This document shows positions 34,932 to 44,666 of a stretch of DNA of 64,000 nt, one piece after another. This DNA comes from Brevundimonas sp. NIBR11 (GTDB lineage Bacteria; Pseudomonadota; Alphaproteobacteria; Caulobacterales; Caulobacteraceae), in NCBI RefSeq assembly GCF_027912535.1, contig NZ_CP115465.1:1468001-1532000 (forward strand), written 5' to 3'. The notes beneath the pieces are model-generated. The model worked only from the letters and a program-made list of their open reading frames with translations. It was not told the origin of the DNA and did not search any database. Positions within the stretch are counted from its first letter, which is position 1; the number at the start of each line of letters is the position of its first letter. The position numbers and the translations under genes are program-made.

Positions 34932-35975
34932 ATGACCGCGCCTGCCTCCCTGACCGTCGACCTGAACGCTCTTTCGCACAACTTCCATGCGCTGGAAGCC
35001 CTTACCCATGTGCCCGTGCATCCGGTGGTGAAGGCCAACGCCTATGGTCTGGGCGCCATCCCGGTGGCCAAACGATTGCTGGCCGAGGGCGCGCGGACCT
35101 TCTTCGTGGCGCGGGTGAACGAGGGCGTCGCCCTGCGCGAAGCGATCGGCGCGGAGCCGACGATCTACGTGCTGGATGGCTGTGTCGCCGGCGCCGCGGG
35201 GACGCTGAAGTCGGCCGACCTGCGCCCCATCCTCAACCACGCGGACCAGCTGATCGAGTGGACGTCCGTCGGCGGCGGGCTCTGCGGGGTCCAGATCGAC
35301 ACCGGCATGAACCGCCTCGGCTTCCGACCCGAAGACGCGCCCGGTCCGTTCGACGGCCTCGAACTGGTCATGAGCCACCTCGCCTGCGCGGACGCTCCAG
35401 CCGAGCCGATGAACCGCCGCCAGCAAGGCGCCTTCGCCGCGATTTCAGCGCTCTATCCTGACGCCGTGAAGTCTTTCGCCAACTCTGGCGGCTGCTTCCT
35501 GGGCGCCGACTACGCCTTCGACGCGGTCCGTCCGGGCATCTGTCTGTATGGCGGCGGGCCCGAAGGCCGCCCCGACGCCCGGCTCAAAGCCGTCGCCACC
35601 CTGTCCGCCGAAATCCTGCAAATCCGCGACGTACCGACCGGCGAAAGCATCGGATACTCGCGCGGCTTCGTCGCCGACGCGCCGCGCCGCATCGCCACCT
35701 GCGGCGCCGGCTATGCCGACGGCCTCCTGCGCAGCATGAGTCCAAGGGGTCAGGTCTGGATCGCCGGAGGCCTGCGCCCGTTGCTTGGCCGAGTCTCGAT
35801 GGACGTCATGGCCGTCGATGTCACAGGCGCCGATGTCGCGATCGGCGACCGCGTCGAAATCTTCGGCGCCGACCGTCCCTTGGACGACGCCGCAGCGGCC
35901 GCCGGGACGATCAGCTACGAACTGCTGACCTCCATCGGCAACCGCTGCGAGCGCACCTACCTGGGTCAGACCTGA
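34932..35975 (+). CDS. alr: Alanine racemase
   Basis: PLP-dependent enzyme of 347 residues that makes D-alanine for peptidoglycan. The PLP lysine is K34 in VVKANAYGLG. The second-subunit tyrosine motif lies in GYADGLLRSMSPRG and the C-terminal VSMDVMAVDVTG motif is present. The start is the ATG at 34932; the frame extends far upstream as antisense of gltX, which is not coding. It ends tail to tail with the lipoprotein gene at 35966, overlapping by ten bases. Confidence 0.95.
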   Translation: MTAPASLTVDLNALSHNFHALEALTHVPVHPVVKANAYGLGAIPVAKRLLAEGARTFFVARVNEGVALREAIGAEPTIYVLDGCVAGAAGTLKSADLRPILNHADQLIEWTSVGGGLCGVQIDTGMNRLGFRPEDAPGPFDGLELVMSHLACADAPAEPMNRRQQGAFAAISALYPDAVKSFANSGGCFLGADYAFDAVRPGICLYGGGPEGRPDARLKAVATLSAEILQIRDVPTGESIGYSRGFVADAPRRIATCGAGYADGLLRSMSPRGQVWIAGGLRPLLGRVSMDVMAVDVTGADVAIGDRVEIFGADRPLDDAAAAAGTISYELLTSIGNRCERTYLGQT

Positions 35976-36580
35976 GGCTGGATGACCGCCGGCTGTTCGG
36001 TCGGAGGGGTCGTCGGGAAATCCTGTATGGGATCCGGCAGTTCGCCGTCGGCGCCGATCGCGTCGCAGTCCATGTGCCATTGGGTCGCCAACTCCAGACG
36101 CCCGTTCCGCCAGCGCCAGGTCGCGCCCTCCCCACATCCGGTCGCCTGCAGACGAGTCGACCCCGCAAAGCCCTCGGCCGGGCTCCAGCTCATGTTCGAC
36201 ATCGATTCCCATGTCTGCCAACCCTCCGCGCCCTGGTATCTGTACAGCGGCAGGGGCGTGTGAACGGGCCCCGCCCCGCCCTGACTGACGTAGACTCGGC
36301 TCCACTGATCCGCCATGCCAGTCGAACAGACCACCAGGACCGCCGCGTCGCCGCCGCCCAGATCGATGGTCTGCGCGGTCCGCTGGCTCTCCATGCCCTC
36401 CGGCAGGCTGCAATCCTCATCCGCCGTCACCAGCGTCACGACCTGGGTCTTCAGCGCCTCCAGCTGCGCGGCGGCGACGGGAGCCTCGGTCGCGGCAGCC
36501 GGGGCCGCCTTCCCGTCCGGCTGCTGACAGGCCGTCAGCAGGACGCAGACCGCGACGGCGTTCAGAACTGGATGGGTCAT
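35966..36580 (-). CDS. Putative lipoprotein, DUF1176-like, second of a tandem pair
   Basis: Protein of 204 residues. The signal sequence MTHPVLNAVAVCVLL ends in the lipobox LTAC. The mature domain begins DEDCSLPEGMESQRTAQTID and includes GGGDAAVLVVCSTG, LPLYRYQGAEGWQTW and a C-terminal TGCGEGATWRWRNGRLELAT segment, resembling the end of DUF1176 proteins. The same order of motifs is seen in the gene just upstream, so the two are probably paralogues. The gap to that gene is only four bases. The ligand or partner is unknown. Confidence 0.75.
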   Translation of the reverse strand: MTHPVLNAVAVCVLLTACQQPDGKAAPAAATEAPVAAAQLEALKTQVVTLVTADEDCSLPEGMESQRTAQTIDLGGGDAAVLVVCSTGMADQWSRVYVSQGGAGPVHTPLPLYRYQGAEGWQTWESMSNMSWSPAEGFAGSTRLQATGCGEGATWRWRNGRLELATQWHMDCDAIGADGELPDPIQDFPTTPPTEQPAVIQPQV

Positions 36581-36584
36581 GGAT

Positions 36585-37220
36585 CTATCCTTGGGTTGGG
36601 ACGAGGGTAGCGGCCGGTGTCGGATCGGTCTCGCCGGGGGCGGGCCAGCCGGTGACCTGGCCTGTTGGGGGCGCACTGAGCGTGGCCGGGGTCACGCGGA
36701 CCGCGCTGACCATGACGATCTTGGACCCGTCCCAACGCCAGCGCATGGTGCGAACCTGCGTCTTCGGCACGCCGGCGTTGTCGGACGTGAGCGTGTCCGA
36801 CCAGACGAACTCCTTGGCGGCCGCATCCCATCTCGCCTGGGAGGTCTGGCTCACTTCCCAGTCGTAGCCATCCTCATATTCCGGGCCATTGTAGAGGATC
36901 AGCGGCTGGGCCTTCAGCACACCGTCCGCGCCCTGGACATGCAGGGTCTTCCACGGGGCCTGGCCCTCTTCGCTTGGATAGCAGTCTGTTAGGACGGCGA
37001 AGGCGCCCCCGCCCAGATCGACGACCTGGTTTGCGGTCGGGGCAGGATGACCGGGCCAGTCGCTGCCACACCGCTCCATTACAGGAAGGGCGAGGATGCG
37101 TTGGACAGCCTCGGCCGATCCCGCTGGCGCGTCTCCCGCCCCTGCTCCCTTGCTGGCCTCCGGATTTTGGCACGCGACCAAGGCAAGCGCGACGACGGAC
37201 AAGGCGGCGATAGTCTTCAT
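36585..37220 (-). CDS. Putative lipoprotein, first of a tandem pair
   Basis: Protein of 211 residues. The signal sequence MKTIAALSVVALALV ends in the lipobox LVAC. The mature part has CGSDWPGHPAPTANQVVDLG, GGAFAVLTDCYPSEEG, QPLILYNGPEYEDGYDWEV and TMRWRWDGSKIVMVS, parallel to motifs in the downstream gene. The ATG at 37220 has GGTGG at a good distance; a GTG three codons earlier is possible. It is divergent from radA, and a 26-base perfect palindrome lies in between at 37257. Confidence 0.75.
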   Translation of the reverse strand: MKTIAALSVVALALVACQNPEASKGAGAGDAPAGSAEAVQRILALPVMERCGSDWPGHPAPTANQVVDLGGGAFAVLTDCYPSEEGQAPWKTLHVQGADGVLKAQPLILYNGPEYEDGYDWEVSQTSQARWDAAAKEFVWSDTLTSDNAGVPKTQVRTMRWRWDGSKIVMVSAVRVTPATLSAPPTGQVTGWPAPGETDPTPAATLVPTQG

Positions 37221-37256
37221 GGTTTCCACCGTGAGTTTTCAAACACCGAACGGCGT

Positions 37257-37282
37257 TTTGGAGGCTTGCGCAAGCCTCCAAA
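37257..37282. promoter_or_regulatory. 26-base perfect palindrome between the lipoprotein pair and radA
   Basis: The sequence is fully self-complementary around a centre between 37269 and 37270, with half-site TTTGGAGGCTTGC. There is no loop and no T tract, so it looks like an operator for a dimeric regulator rather than a terminator. It lies 37 bases before the lipoprotein start and 84 before radA. Confidence 0.5.
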
Positions 37283-37365
37283 TCTAGAGCGCCTGCGTCT
37301 GAAACGGTCGCACCCGCCGCCATCTCCCCCTGCCCGTCCGGACACGACTCCTGTAAGTCGGCTTC

Positions 37366-38733
37366 ATGGCCAGAGACGGTGCGATCTATGTCTGTCAGTC
37401 CTGCGGGGCGGTCCACGGCAAGTGGTCGGGGCAGTGCTCCGCCTGCGGCCAGTGGAACACCATCGTCGAGGAAGGCCGCTCCGCCTCGCCGCCCGGCGCC
37501 CTGAAGCCCGCCACGACCGCCAAGGCTCGCGGCCTCCAGTTCGAATCCCTGCTGTCCGAGACGCCCGAACCGGCGCGCATCGTCACCGGCGTGACCGAGT
37601 TCGACCGCGTCTGCGGCGGCGGAGTGGTGCCCGGCTCGGCCATCCTGCTCTCGGGCGATCCCGGCGTCGGCAAGTCGACGTTGCTCCTGGACGTCGCCGG
37701 TCGCGCCGCCCTGTCCGGCATCCGCGTGGCCTATATCTCGGGTGAGGAGGCGATCGAACAGATCCGGAGCCGCGCCAAACGCATGGGCCTGTCAAACGCG
37801 CCCGTGCAGCTCGCCTCCGCCACGGCGCTCCGCGACATCCTCGGCACCCTGAAGCGGGACAAGTTCGACATCGTCATCGTCGATTCGATCCAGACCTTGT
37901 GGTCCGACGCCCATGAGGCCGGCCCCGGCTCGGTCACCCAGGTCCGCGCCTGCGCCGGCGAACTCGTCCGCCTCGCCAAGGCCGGCGGCCCTGCCGTCGT
38001 TCTGGTCGGCCACGTCACCAAGGACGGTCAGGTCGCCGGTCCCCGCGTCGTCGAACACATGGTCGATGCGGTCCTGAGCTTCGAGGGCGAGCGCGGCTAT
38101 CCGTTCCGCATCCTGCGCGCCGGCAAGAACCGCTTCGGCGCCACCGACGAGATCGGCGTCTTCGAGATGGGCGACGCAGGGCTCCGTGAAGTCTCCAACC
38201 CCTCGGCCCTCTTCCTCGGCGAGGGCAATGACCGCGCGCCCGGCGCGGCCGTCTTCGCCGGCATCGAGGGCAGCCGCCCCGTCCTGGTCGAGATCCAGGC
38301 CCTGGTCTCCAAATCCGCCTACGGCACCCCCCGCCGGGCCGTCATCGGCTGGGAGACCGGCCGTCTCGCCATGATCCTGGCGGTGCTCGAGGCCCGCTGC
38401 GGCTTCGGGTTCGGGGATCAGGACGTCTATCTGAACGTCGCCGGGGGCCTGCGCATCAACGAGCCGGCCGCGGACCTCGCCGCCGCCGCCGCCCTGATCT
38501 CCTCCGCCACCGACATGCCCCTTCCCCAAGGCTGTATCGTCTTCGGCGAGATCAGCCTGTCCGGCGAAATCCGCGCCGTCGGCCGCGCCGAAGCTCGCCT
38601 GCGCGAGGCGCAGAAACTCGGTTTCGATCAGGCTCTCTCACCGCCCCTGACCGTCAAGGGCGGCGGCGTTTCGGTCACAGGCGTCAACCGATTGACCGAA
38701 GCCGTCGAACGAATCTCGCAGAACAGGTATTGA
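37366..38733 (+). CDS. radA: DNA repair protein RadA
   Basis: Protein of 455 residues that helps branch migration and processing of recombination intermediates alongside RecA. It has the N-terminal zinc finger CQSCGAVHGKWSGQCSACGQ (about 8-27), the RecA-like ATPase with Walker A GDPGVGKSTLLL near 95, the RadA-specific KNRFG motif (AGKNRFGATDEIG near 250) and a C-terminal Lon-protease-like domain. Length is standard. cvpA follows after 25 bases. Confidence 0.96.
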   Translation: MARDGAIYVCQSCGAVHGKWSGQCSACGQWNTIVEEGRSASPPGALKPATTAKARGLQFESLLSETPEPARIVTGVTEFDRVCGGGVVPGSAILLSGDPGVGKSTLLLDVAGRAALSGIRVAYISGEEAIEQIRSRAKRMGLSNAPVQLASATALRDILGTLKRDKFDIVIVDSIQTLWSDAHEAGPGSVTQVRACAGELVRLAKAGGPAVVLVGHVTKDGQVAGPRVVEHMVDAVLSFEGERGYPFRILRAGKNRFGATDEIGVFEMGDAGLREVSNPSALFLGEGNDRAPGAAVFAGIEGSRPVLVEIQALVSKSAYGTPRRAVIGWETGRLAMILAVLEARCGFGFGDQDVYLNVAGGLRINEPAADLAAAAALISSATDMPLPQGCIVFGEISLSGEIRAVGRAEARLREAQKLGFDQALSPPLTVKGGGVSVTGVNRLTEAVERISQNRY

Positions 38734-38758
38734 TGCCGGTGGTCCGCACGGGAACCGA

Positions 38759-39355
38759 ATGACCGGCTTCGACGCCTTCGCCATTATCGTCATCCTGGCC
38801 TCAGCCGCCGCCGGCTGGGTGCGCGGCGGCACGCGCGAGCTGATCACCCTGCTCAGCTTCGTGCTGGCGGCGTTCATCGCGCTGGTCGCCCTTCCCCTCA
38901 CCGCCCCAATCGGTCGCGCCCTGGTCGATCCCGACTGGGCTGGATCGATCTTCGCGGCGATCGTCAGTTTCCTGCTGATCTATTTTGGCATCCGCATCTT
39001 CGGCTCGGTCCTGTCCAAGCGCGCCCAGGCTCATCCGACGCTGGGCGGCGTGGACCGTTTCGTCGGCGTCCTGGTCGGCGCGGGCCGGTCGCTCGTCCTT
39101 CTCGGCGCCATCCACCTGGTCATCGTCGCCGCCATGCCGGGCGAGCGCACGCCTCGCTGGCTCTCGGAGGCCACGCTTCGCCCGATCAGCGCCGGGGCCG
39201 CCCGCGCGATCCAGATCATTCTGCCCGGCATCGGTCGCGGCGCCGACGCGATCAGCCCGGTCGTCGATTCCTCTGTCCGCAGAGGCTTTTCGGACGGATA
39301 CGCCTTGCCTCCGACCCAATCCCGCCCTACCTCCGCGCCGTCCGCCGCCCAGTAA
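38759..39355 (+). CDS. cvpA: CvpA family membrane protein
   Basis: Inner membrane protein of 198 residues with about four helices, starting with FDAFAIIVILASAAAGWVRG and the GGTRELITLLSFVLAAFIAL segment. The family was named for colicin V production and is linked to envelope integrity and surface growth. It sits between radA and purF on the same strand; the cvpA-purF pairing is also known from E. coli. The C-terminal 40 residues are polar. Confidence 0.9.
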   Translation: MTGFDAFAIIVILASAAAGWVRGGTRELITLLSFVLAAFIALVALPLTAPIGRALVDPDWAGSIFAAIVSFLLIYFGIRIFGSVLSKRAQAHPTLGGVDRFVGVLVGAGRSLVLLGAIHLVIVAAMPGERTPRWLSEATLRPISAGAARAIQIILPGIGRGADAISPVVDSSVRRGFSDGYALPPTQSRPTSAPSAAQ

Positions 39356-39384
39356 GATTTTCGCCTGTCATCGGAGCCCCCACG

Positions 39385-40899
39385 ATGCGCAGTCTGCCCC
39401 ACGACATCTCTGCTCCGGTCGTCCACCGCGAGCATCACAGAGAAGCGGACGACGACCGTCCGCGTCTGGAATGCGGCGTCTGCGGCGTCTGGGGCGCAGA
39501 GAAGGATGAGGCTTCGGGCATCGTCGCCCTGGGCCTCCACGCCCTCCAGCATCGCGGTCAGGAGGCCTGCGGCATCGCCTCGGTCAACGCCGAGCGCTTC
39601 CACACCGAACGACACATGGGCCATGTGGGCGAGGCCTTCGGCGGCACGGATCTGGCCAAACGCATGCCGGGACCGGCGGCCGTGGGCCACACCCGCTACT
39701 CCACCGCCGGCGGCAGTTTCCTGCGCAACATCCAGCCGATGTTCGCTGACCTGGACCAGGGCGGCATCGCCATCGCCCACAACGGCAACCTGACGAACTT
39801 CCACTACTTGCGGAACCAGCTGGTCGGGGAAGGCTCGATCTTCCAGTCCACGTCGGACTCCGAAGTCATACTCCACCTGATCGCTCGCAGCCGTAAGGCC
39901 AAGATCGTCGATCGGTTCATCGACGCCCTGGCCCGAATCGAGGGCGGCTACGCCCTGGTCGCCCAGACCCGCACCAAGATGATCGGCGCCCGCGACCCGC
40001 TGGGCATCCGCCCATTGGTCTTGGGTCAGTTGGGCGACGCCTGGGTGATGGCGTCCGAGACCTGTGCGCTGGACACCATCGGCGCGACCTTCGTGCGCGA
40101 CGTCGAGCATGGCGAGGTCATCGTCATCGATCACGAAGGCCTGCGCTCGCTGAAGCCCTTCCCCGCCCGTGCCGCCCGACCCTGCCTGTTCGAATACGTC
40201 TACTTCTCGCGCCCCGACAGCGTCGTGAATGGCCGCTCGGTCTATGGCGTGCGCAAGCGCATGGGCCACGGCTTGGCGATTGAGCACGCTGTGGAAGCCG
40301 ACGTCGTTGTGCCCGTACCCGACTCGGGCGTTCCGGCGGCGCTGGGCTACGCCGAGCAGAGCGGCATTCCCTACGAGATGGGCATCATCCGCAGCCACTA
40401 CCTGGGCCGCACCTTCATTCAGCCCAGCCAGGGCGCCCGCCAGAAGGGCGTCGCGATGAAGCACAGCCCCAACCGCGCGGTGATCGAAGGCAAGCGCGTC
40501 GTCCTGATCGACGACTCCATCGTGCGCGGCACCACCTCGGTGAAGCTGGTCCGGGCCGTCCGCGACGCGGGCGCCACGGAGGTCCATCTGCGCTCCGCCT
40601 CCCCGCCGATCCTTTGGCCTGACTTCTACGGCATCGATATGCCGGAACGGGACCAGCTGATCGCCGCCAACAAGACTATGGAAGAGATGCGTCAGATGCT
40701 GGAGGTCGATTCGCTCGGTTTCCTGTCCGTCGACGGCCTCTACAAGGCCATGGGCGAGACCGGCCGCAACGACGCCCTGCCCCAGTTCACCGATCACTAT
40801 TTCACCGGGGACTATCCGACCCGCCTCGTAGACCGCGAGATCGAGGAAGGCGGCCGCGACGCGGTTTCGCGGCAACTTTCGCTGCTCGTCAGCGCTTAA
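39385..40899 (+). CDS. purF: Amidophosphoribosyltransferase
   Basis: First committed enzyme of purine synthesis: converts PRPP and glutamine to phosphoribosylamine. It has 504 residues. A 29-residue leader precedes the nucleophilic cysteine, C30 in LECGVCGVWGAEK, so a propeptide must be removed as in Bacillus-type PurF. The glutaminase domain includes ALQHRGQEACGIASVN and GHTRYSTAG. The PRTase domain has the PRPP loop VVLIDDSIVRGTTSVKLVR. It ends a radA-cvpA-purF run. Confidence 0.96.
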   Translation: MRSLPHDISAPVVHREHHREADDDRPRLECGVCGVWGAEKDEASGIVALGLHALQHRGQEACGIASVNAERFHTERHMGHVGEAFGGTDLAKRMPGPAAVGHTRYSTAGGSFLRNIQPMFADLDQGGIAIAHNGNLTNFHYLRNQLVGEGSIFQSTSDSEVILHLIARSRKAKIVDRFIDALARIEGGYALVAQTRTKMIGARDPLGIRPLVLGQLGDAWVMASETCALDTIGATFVRDVEHGEVIVIDHEGLRSLKPFPARAARPCLFEYVYFSRPDSVVNGRSVYGVRKRMGHGLAIEHAVEADVVVPVPDSGVPAALGYAEQSGIPYEMGIIRSHYLGRTFIQPSQGARQKGVAMKHSPNRAVIEGKRVVLIDDSIVRGTTSVKLVRAVRDAGATEVHLRSASPPILWPDFYGIDMPERDQLIAANKTMEEMRQMLEVDSLGFLSVDGLYKAMGETGRNDALPQFTDHYFTGDYPTRLVDREIEEGGRDAVSRQLSLLVSA

Positions 40900-40928
40900 G
40901 CTTCACACGCGAAAGCTGAGGACTCCCG

Positions 40929-41279
40929 ATGGCCCAGGTTCAACTCGGCTACTTCACGCTCGACACGGTCGACATCGCCAAGGCCAAGGCCTTCTACGGC
41001 GCCCTGTTCGGCTGGACCTTCGACGCCGACGCTTCGAAATCGACCTACGCCCACGTCGCGGATACGAACCCGCCGTTCGGCTTCACCAAAGTCGAGCGGG
41101 CGAACAGCGCAACGAATCTGTATTTCAGGGTCGATGACATCAAGGCGACGTGCGCCAGGGTAAGCGAGCTTGGCGGCAAGGCGGCCATTCCCTCGGAAAC
41201 CCCGACCGGCCTCTCCTGCGTCGTCTGCGACGACCAGGGCTTCAGCTTCAGCCTGTGGCAGGCAGCCCCCGGTTACTGA
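40929..41279 (+). CDS. VOC family protein (glyoxalase/bleomycin resistance fold)
   Basis: Small protein of 116 residues with one complete VOC domain. It starts QLGYFTLDTVDIAKAKAFYG and ends FSFSLWQAAPGY, with the paired beta-alpha-beta-beta-beta modules in between. Members are metal-dependent lyases, dioxygenases or binding proteins. The substrate is unknown. It starts 29 bases after purF with GAGGA ahead of the ATG, and an SDR gene follows. Confidence 0.85.
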   Translation: MAQVQLGYFTLDTVDIAKAKAFYGALFGWTFDADASKSTYAHVADTNPPFGFTKVERANSATNLYFRVDDIKATCARVSELGGKAAIPSETPTGLSCVVCDDQGFSFSLWQAAPGY

Positions 41280-41323
41280 AGACCGCTACTAGGCGGCTCC
41301 CGGTCGCCGCGCTATCAGGCGCG

Positions 41324-42079
41324 ATGACTTCCGACCTCCCACTGAACGACCGTATCGCCCTCGTCGTCGGCGCCTCGCGCGGCATCGGCTATGAGGCCGC
41401 CCTGGCCCTTGCCGTCGCCGGCGCCCACGTCGTCGCCGCCGCCCGCACGCAGGGCGCGCTCGAAGAGCTGGACGACGCCATCTATGCCGCCACCGGTCGC
41501 CACGCGACGCTGGTGCCCTTCGACCTGATCGACGGCGGCGGCATCGACCGTCTGGGCGGGGCCATCTTCGGCCGCTTCGGCAAGCTGGACATCTGGGTCA
41601 ACGCCGCCGCCACCCTCGGCGCGCAAGGGTTGACCCCGGTCAGCCACATCGAGCCGCGCGGCTTCGCCAAGATGGAGAAGACCAACTTCACCGCGACATA
41701 CCGGCTGATCCGGTCGCTGGAGCCCCTGCTGCGGGGCTCCGACGCCGGTCGCGTCATCCATCTGACAACCAGCCTGGCGCGCGAACCCAAGGCCTTCTGG
41801 GGTCTTTACGCCGCGACCAAGGCGGGCGCCGAGGCCCTGATGCTGTCCTGGGCCGACGAGATCGAGAACACCAACGTCCGCATCAGCGTCCTCGATCCGG
41901 GCCGCATGCGCACTCAGATGCGCGCCCAGGCCTTCCCGGGCGAGGACCCCATGACCCTGCCCCCCCCGTCCGAGATCGGCCCGCTGATCGTCGAGCTGGC
42001 GCGCGGCGACGTGACCCCGCCCCAGCGGGTATCGTTCAAGGAGTGGAAGGCCGGCCTGCCCGCCGACGCCCTGATCTAG
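41324..42079 (+). CDS. Short-chain dehydrogenase/reductase (SDR) family oxidoreductase
   Basis: Classical SDR of 251 residues. The cofactor loop is VVGASRGIGYEAALALA (about residues 14-30), the NAG-type segment is VNAAATLGAQG, the serine lies in LTTSLAREP and the catalytic Y-x-x-x-K is YAATK. The C-terminus is short. The start is the ATG at 41324; an upstream extension of the frame would overlap the VOC gene. The substrate is not predictable. Confidence 0.9.
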   Translation: MTSDLPLNDRIALVVGASRGIGYEAALALAVAGAHVVAAARTQGALEELDDAIYAATGRHATLVPFDLIDGGGIDRLGGAIFGRFGKLDIWVNAAATLGAQGLTPVSHIEPRGFAKMEKTNFTATYRLIRSLEPLLRGSDAGRVIHLTTSLAREPKAFWGLYAATKAGAEALMLSWADEIENTNVRISVLDPGRMRTQMRAQAFPGEDPMTLPPPSEIGPLIVELARGDVTPPQRVSFKEWKAGLPADALI

Positions 42080-42100
42080 GACGTCGGCGGCGACGCAACG

Positions 42101-42925
42101 TCAGCCCTCGATGAAGGCCAGAAGTTCGGCGTTGACCTGCTCGGCGTGGGTCGTGGCCATGCCGTGCGGCAGGCCCTTCAGCACCTTCAATACGCCCTTG
42201 GGCAGCAGCGGCGCCGACAGCAGAGCCGAGTCCGCGATCGGCACGATTTGATCATCGTCGCCGTGCAGGACCAGCACCGGGATGTCGATCGACTTCAGAT
42301 CCTCGGTGAAGTCGGTCTCCGAGAAGGCCTTGACGCAGTCCCAGTGCGCCTTGGCCCCGCCCATCATTCCCTGACGCCACCAGTTGTCGATCACGCCCTG
42401 ATCGACCTTCGCGCCCTCCCGATTGAAGCCATAGAAGGGGCCGGTTGGGACATCGACGTAGAACTGGGCCCGATTGCCCGCGACCGCGTCGCGGAAGCCG
42501 TCGAACACCTCGATCGGCAGGCCGCCCGGATTGGCCTCGGTCTTCAGCATGATCGGCGGCACGGCGCCCAGCAGCACGGCCTTGGACACCCGGCTGGTTC
42601 CGTGACGCCCGAGGAAGCGCGCCACCTCCCCGCCGCCGGTCGAGTGACCGATCATGATCGCGTCCTTCAGGTCCAGCGCCTCGAACAACACCTTTAGATC
42701 GTCGGCATAGGTGTCCATCTCGTTGCCGGTCGCCGTCTGGGTCGAGCGGCCATGACCGCGCCGGTCGTGGGCGATGACGCGATAGCCCTTGTGCAGGAAG
42801 AACAGCATCTGGGCGTCCCAGTCGTCCGCAGACAGCGGCCACCCGTGGGAGAAGACTATGGGTCGACCGGTTCCCCAGTCCTTGTAGAAAATCTCGACAT
42901 CGTCGGCGGTCTTGATCATCGGCAT
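42101..42925 (-). CDS. Alpha/beta hydrolase, non-haem chloroperoxidase/arylesterase-like
   Basis: Hydrolase of 274 residues. The oxyanion region is [19 protein letters not shown], the nucleophile elbow is [13 protein letters not shown], the acid lies in [11 protein letters not shown] and the histidine in [14 protein letters not shown]. These features match the cofactor-free haloperoxidase-like group, which often act as esterases or perhydrolases in vivo. GGAG lies six bases before the ATG. The gene is convergent with the SDR gene and looks monocistronic. Confidence 0.9.
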   Translation of the reverse strand: MPMIKTADDVEIFYKDWGTGRPIVFSHGWPLSADDWDAQMLFFLHKGYRVIAHDRRGHGRSTQTATGNEMDTYADDLKVLFEALDLKDAIMIGHSTGGGEVARFLGRHGTSRVSKAVLLGAVPPIMLKTEANPGGLPIEVFDGFRDAVAGNRAQFYVDVPTGPFYGFNREGAKVDQGVIDNWWRQGMMGGAKAHWDCVKAFSETDFTEDLKSIDIPVLVLHGDDDQIVPIADSALLSAPLLPKGVLKVLKGLPHGMATTHAEQVNAELLAFIEG

Positions 42926-43023
42926 GGGAAGGCTCCGCGTTGAAGAAGCCTCACCATATCACCGCTCTACAAGATTGGTCAGACCAATATCGTCAACTTG
43001 GGTTTCAGACGGCGCGCCCGCCC

Positions 43024-44634
<1,611 letters not shown>

Positions 44635-44666
44635 GTCGGCCTTCTAGCGTAATTCTGGGATTCTGC

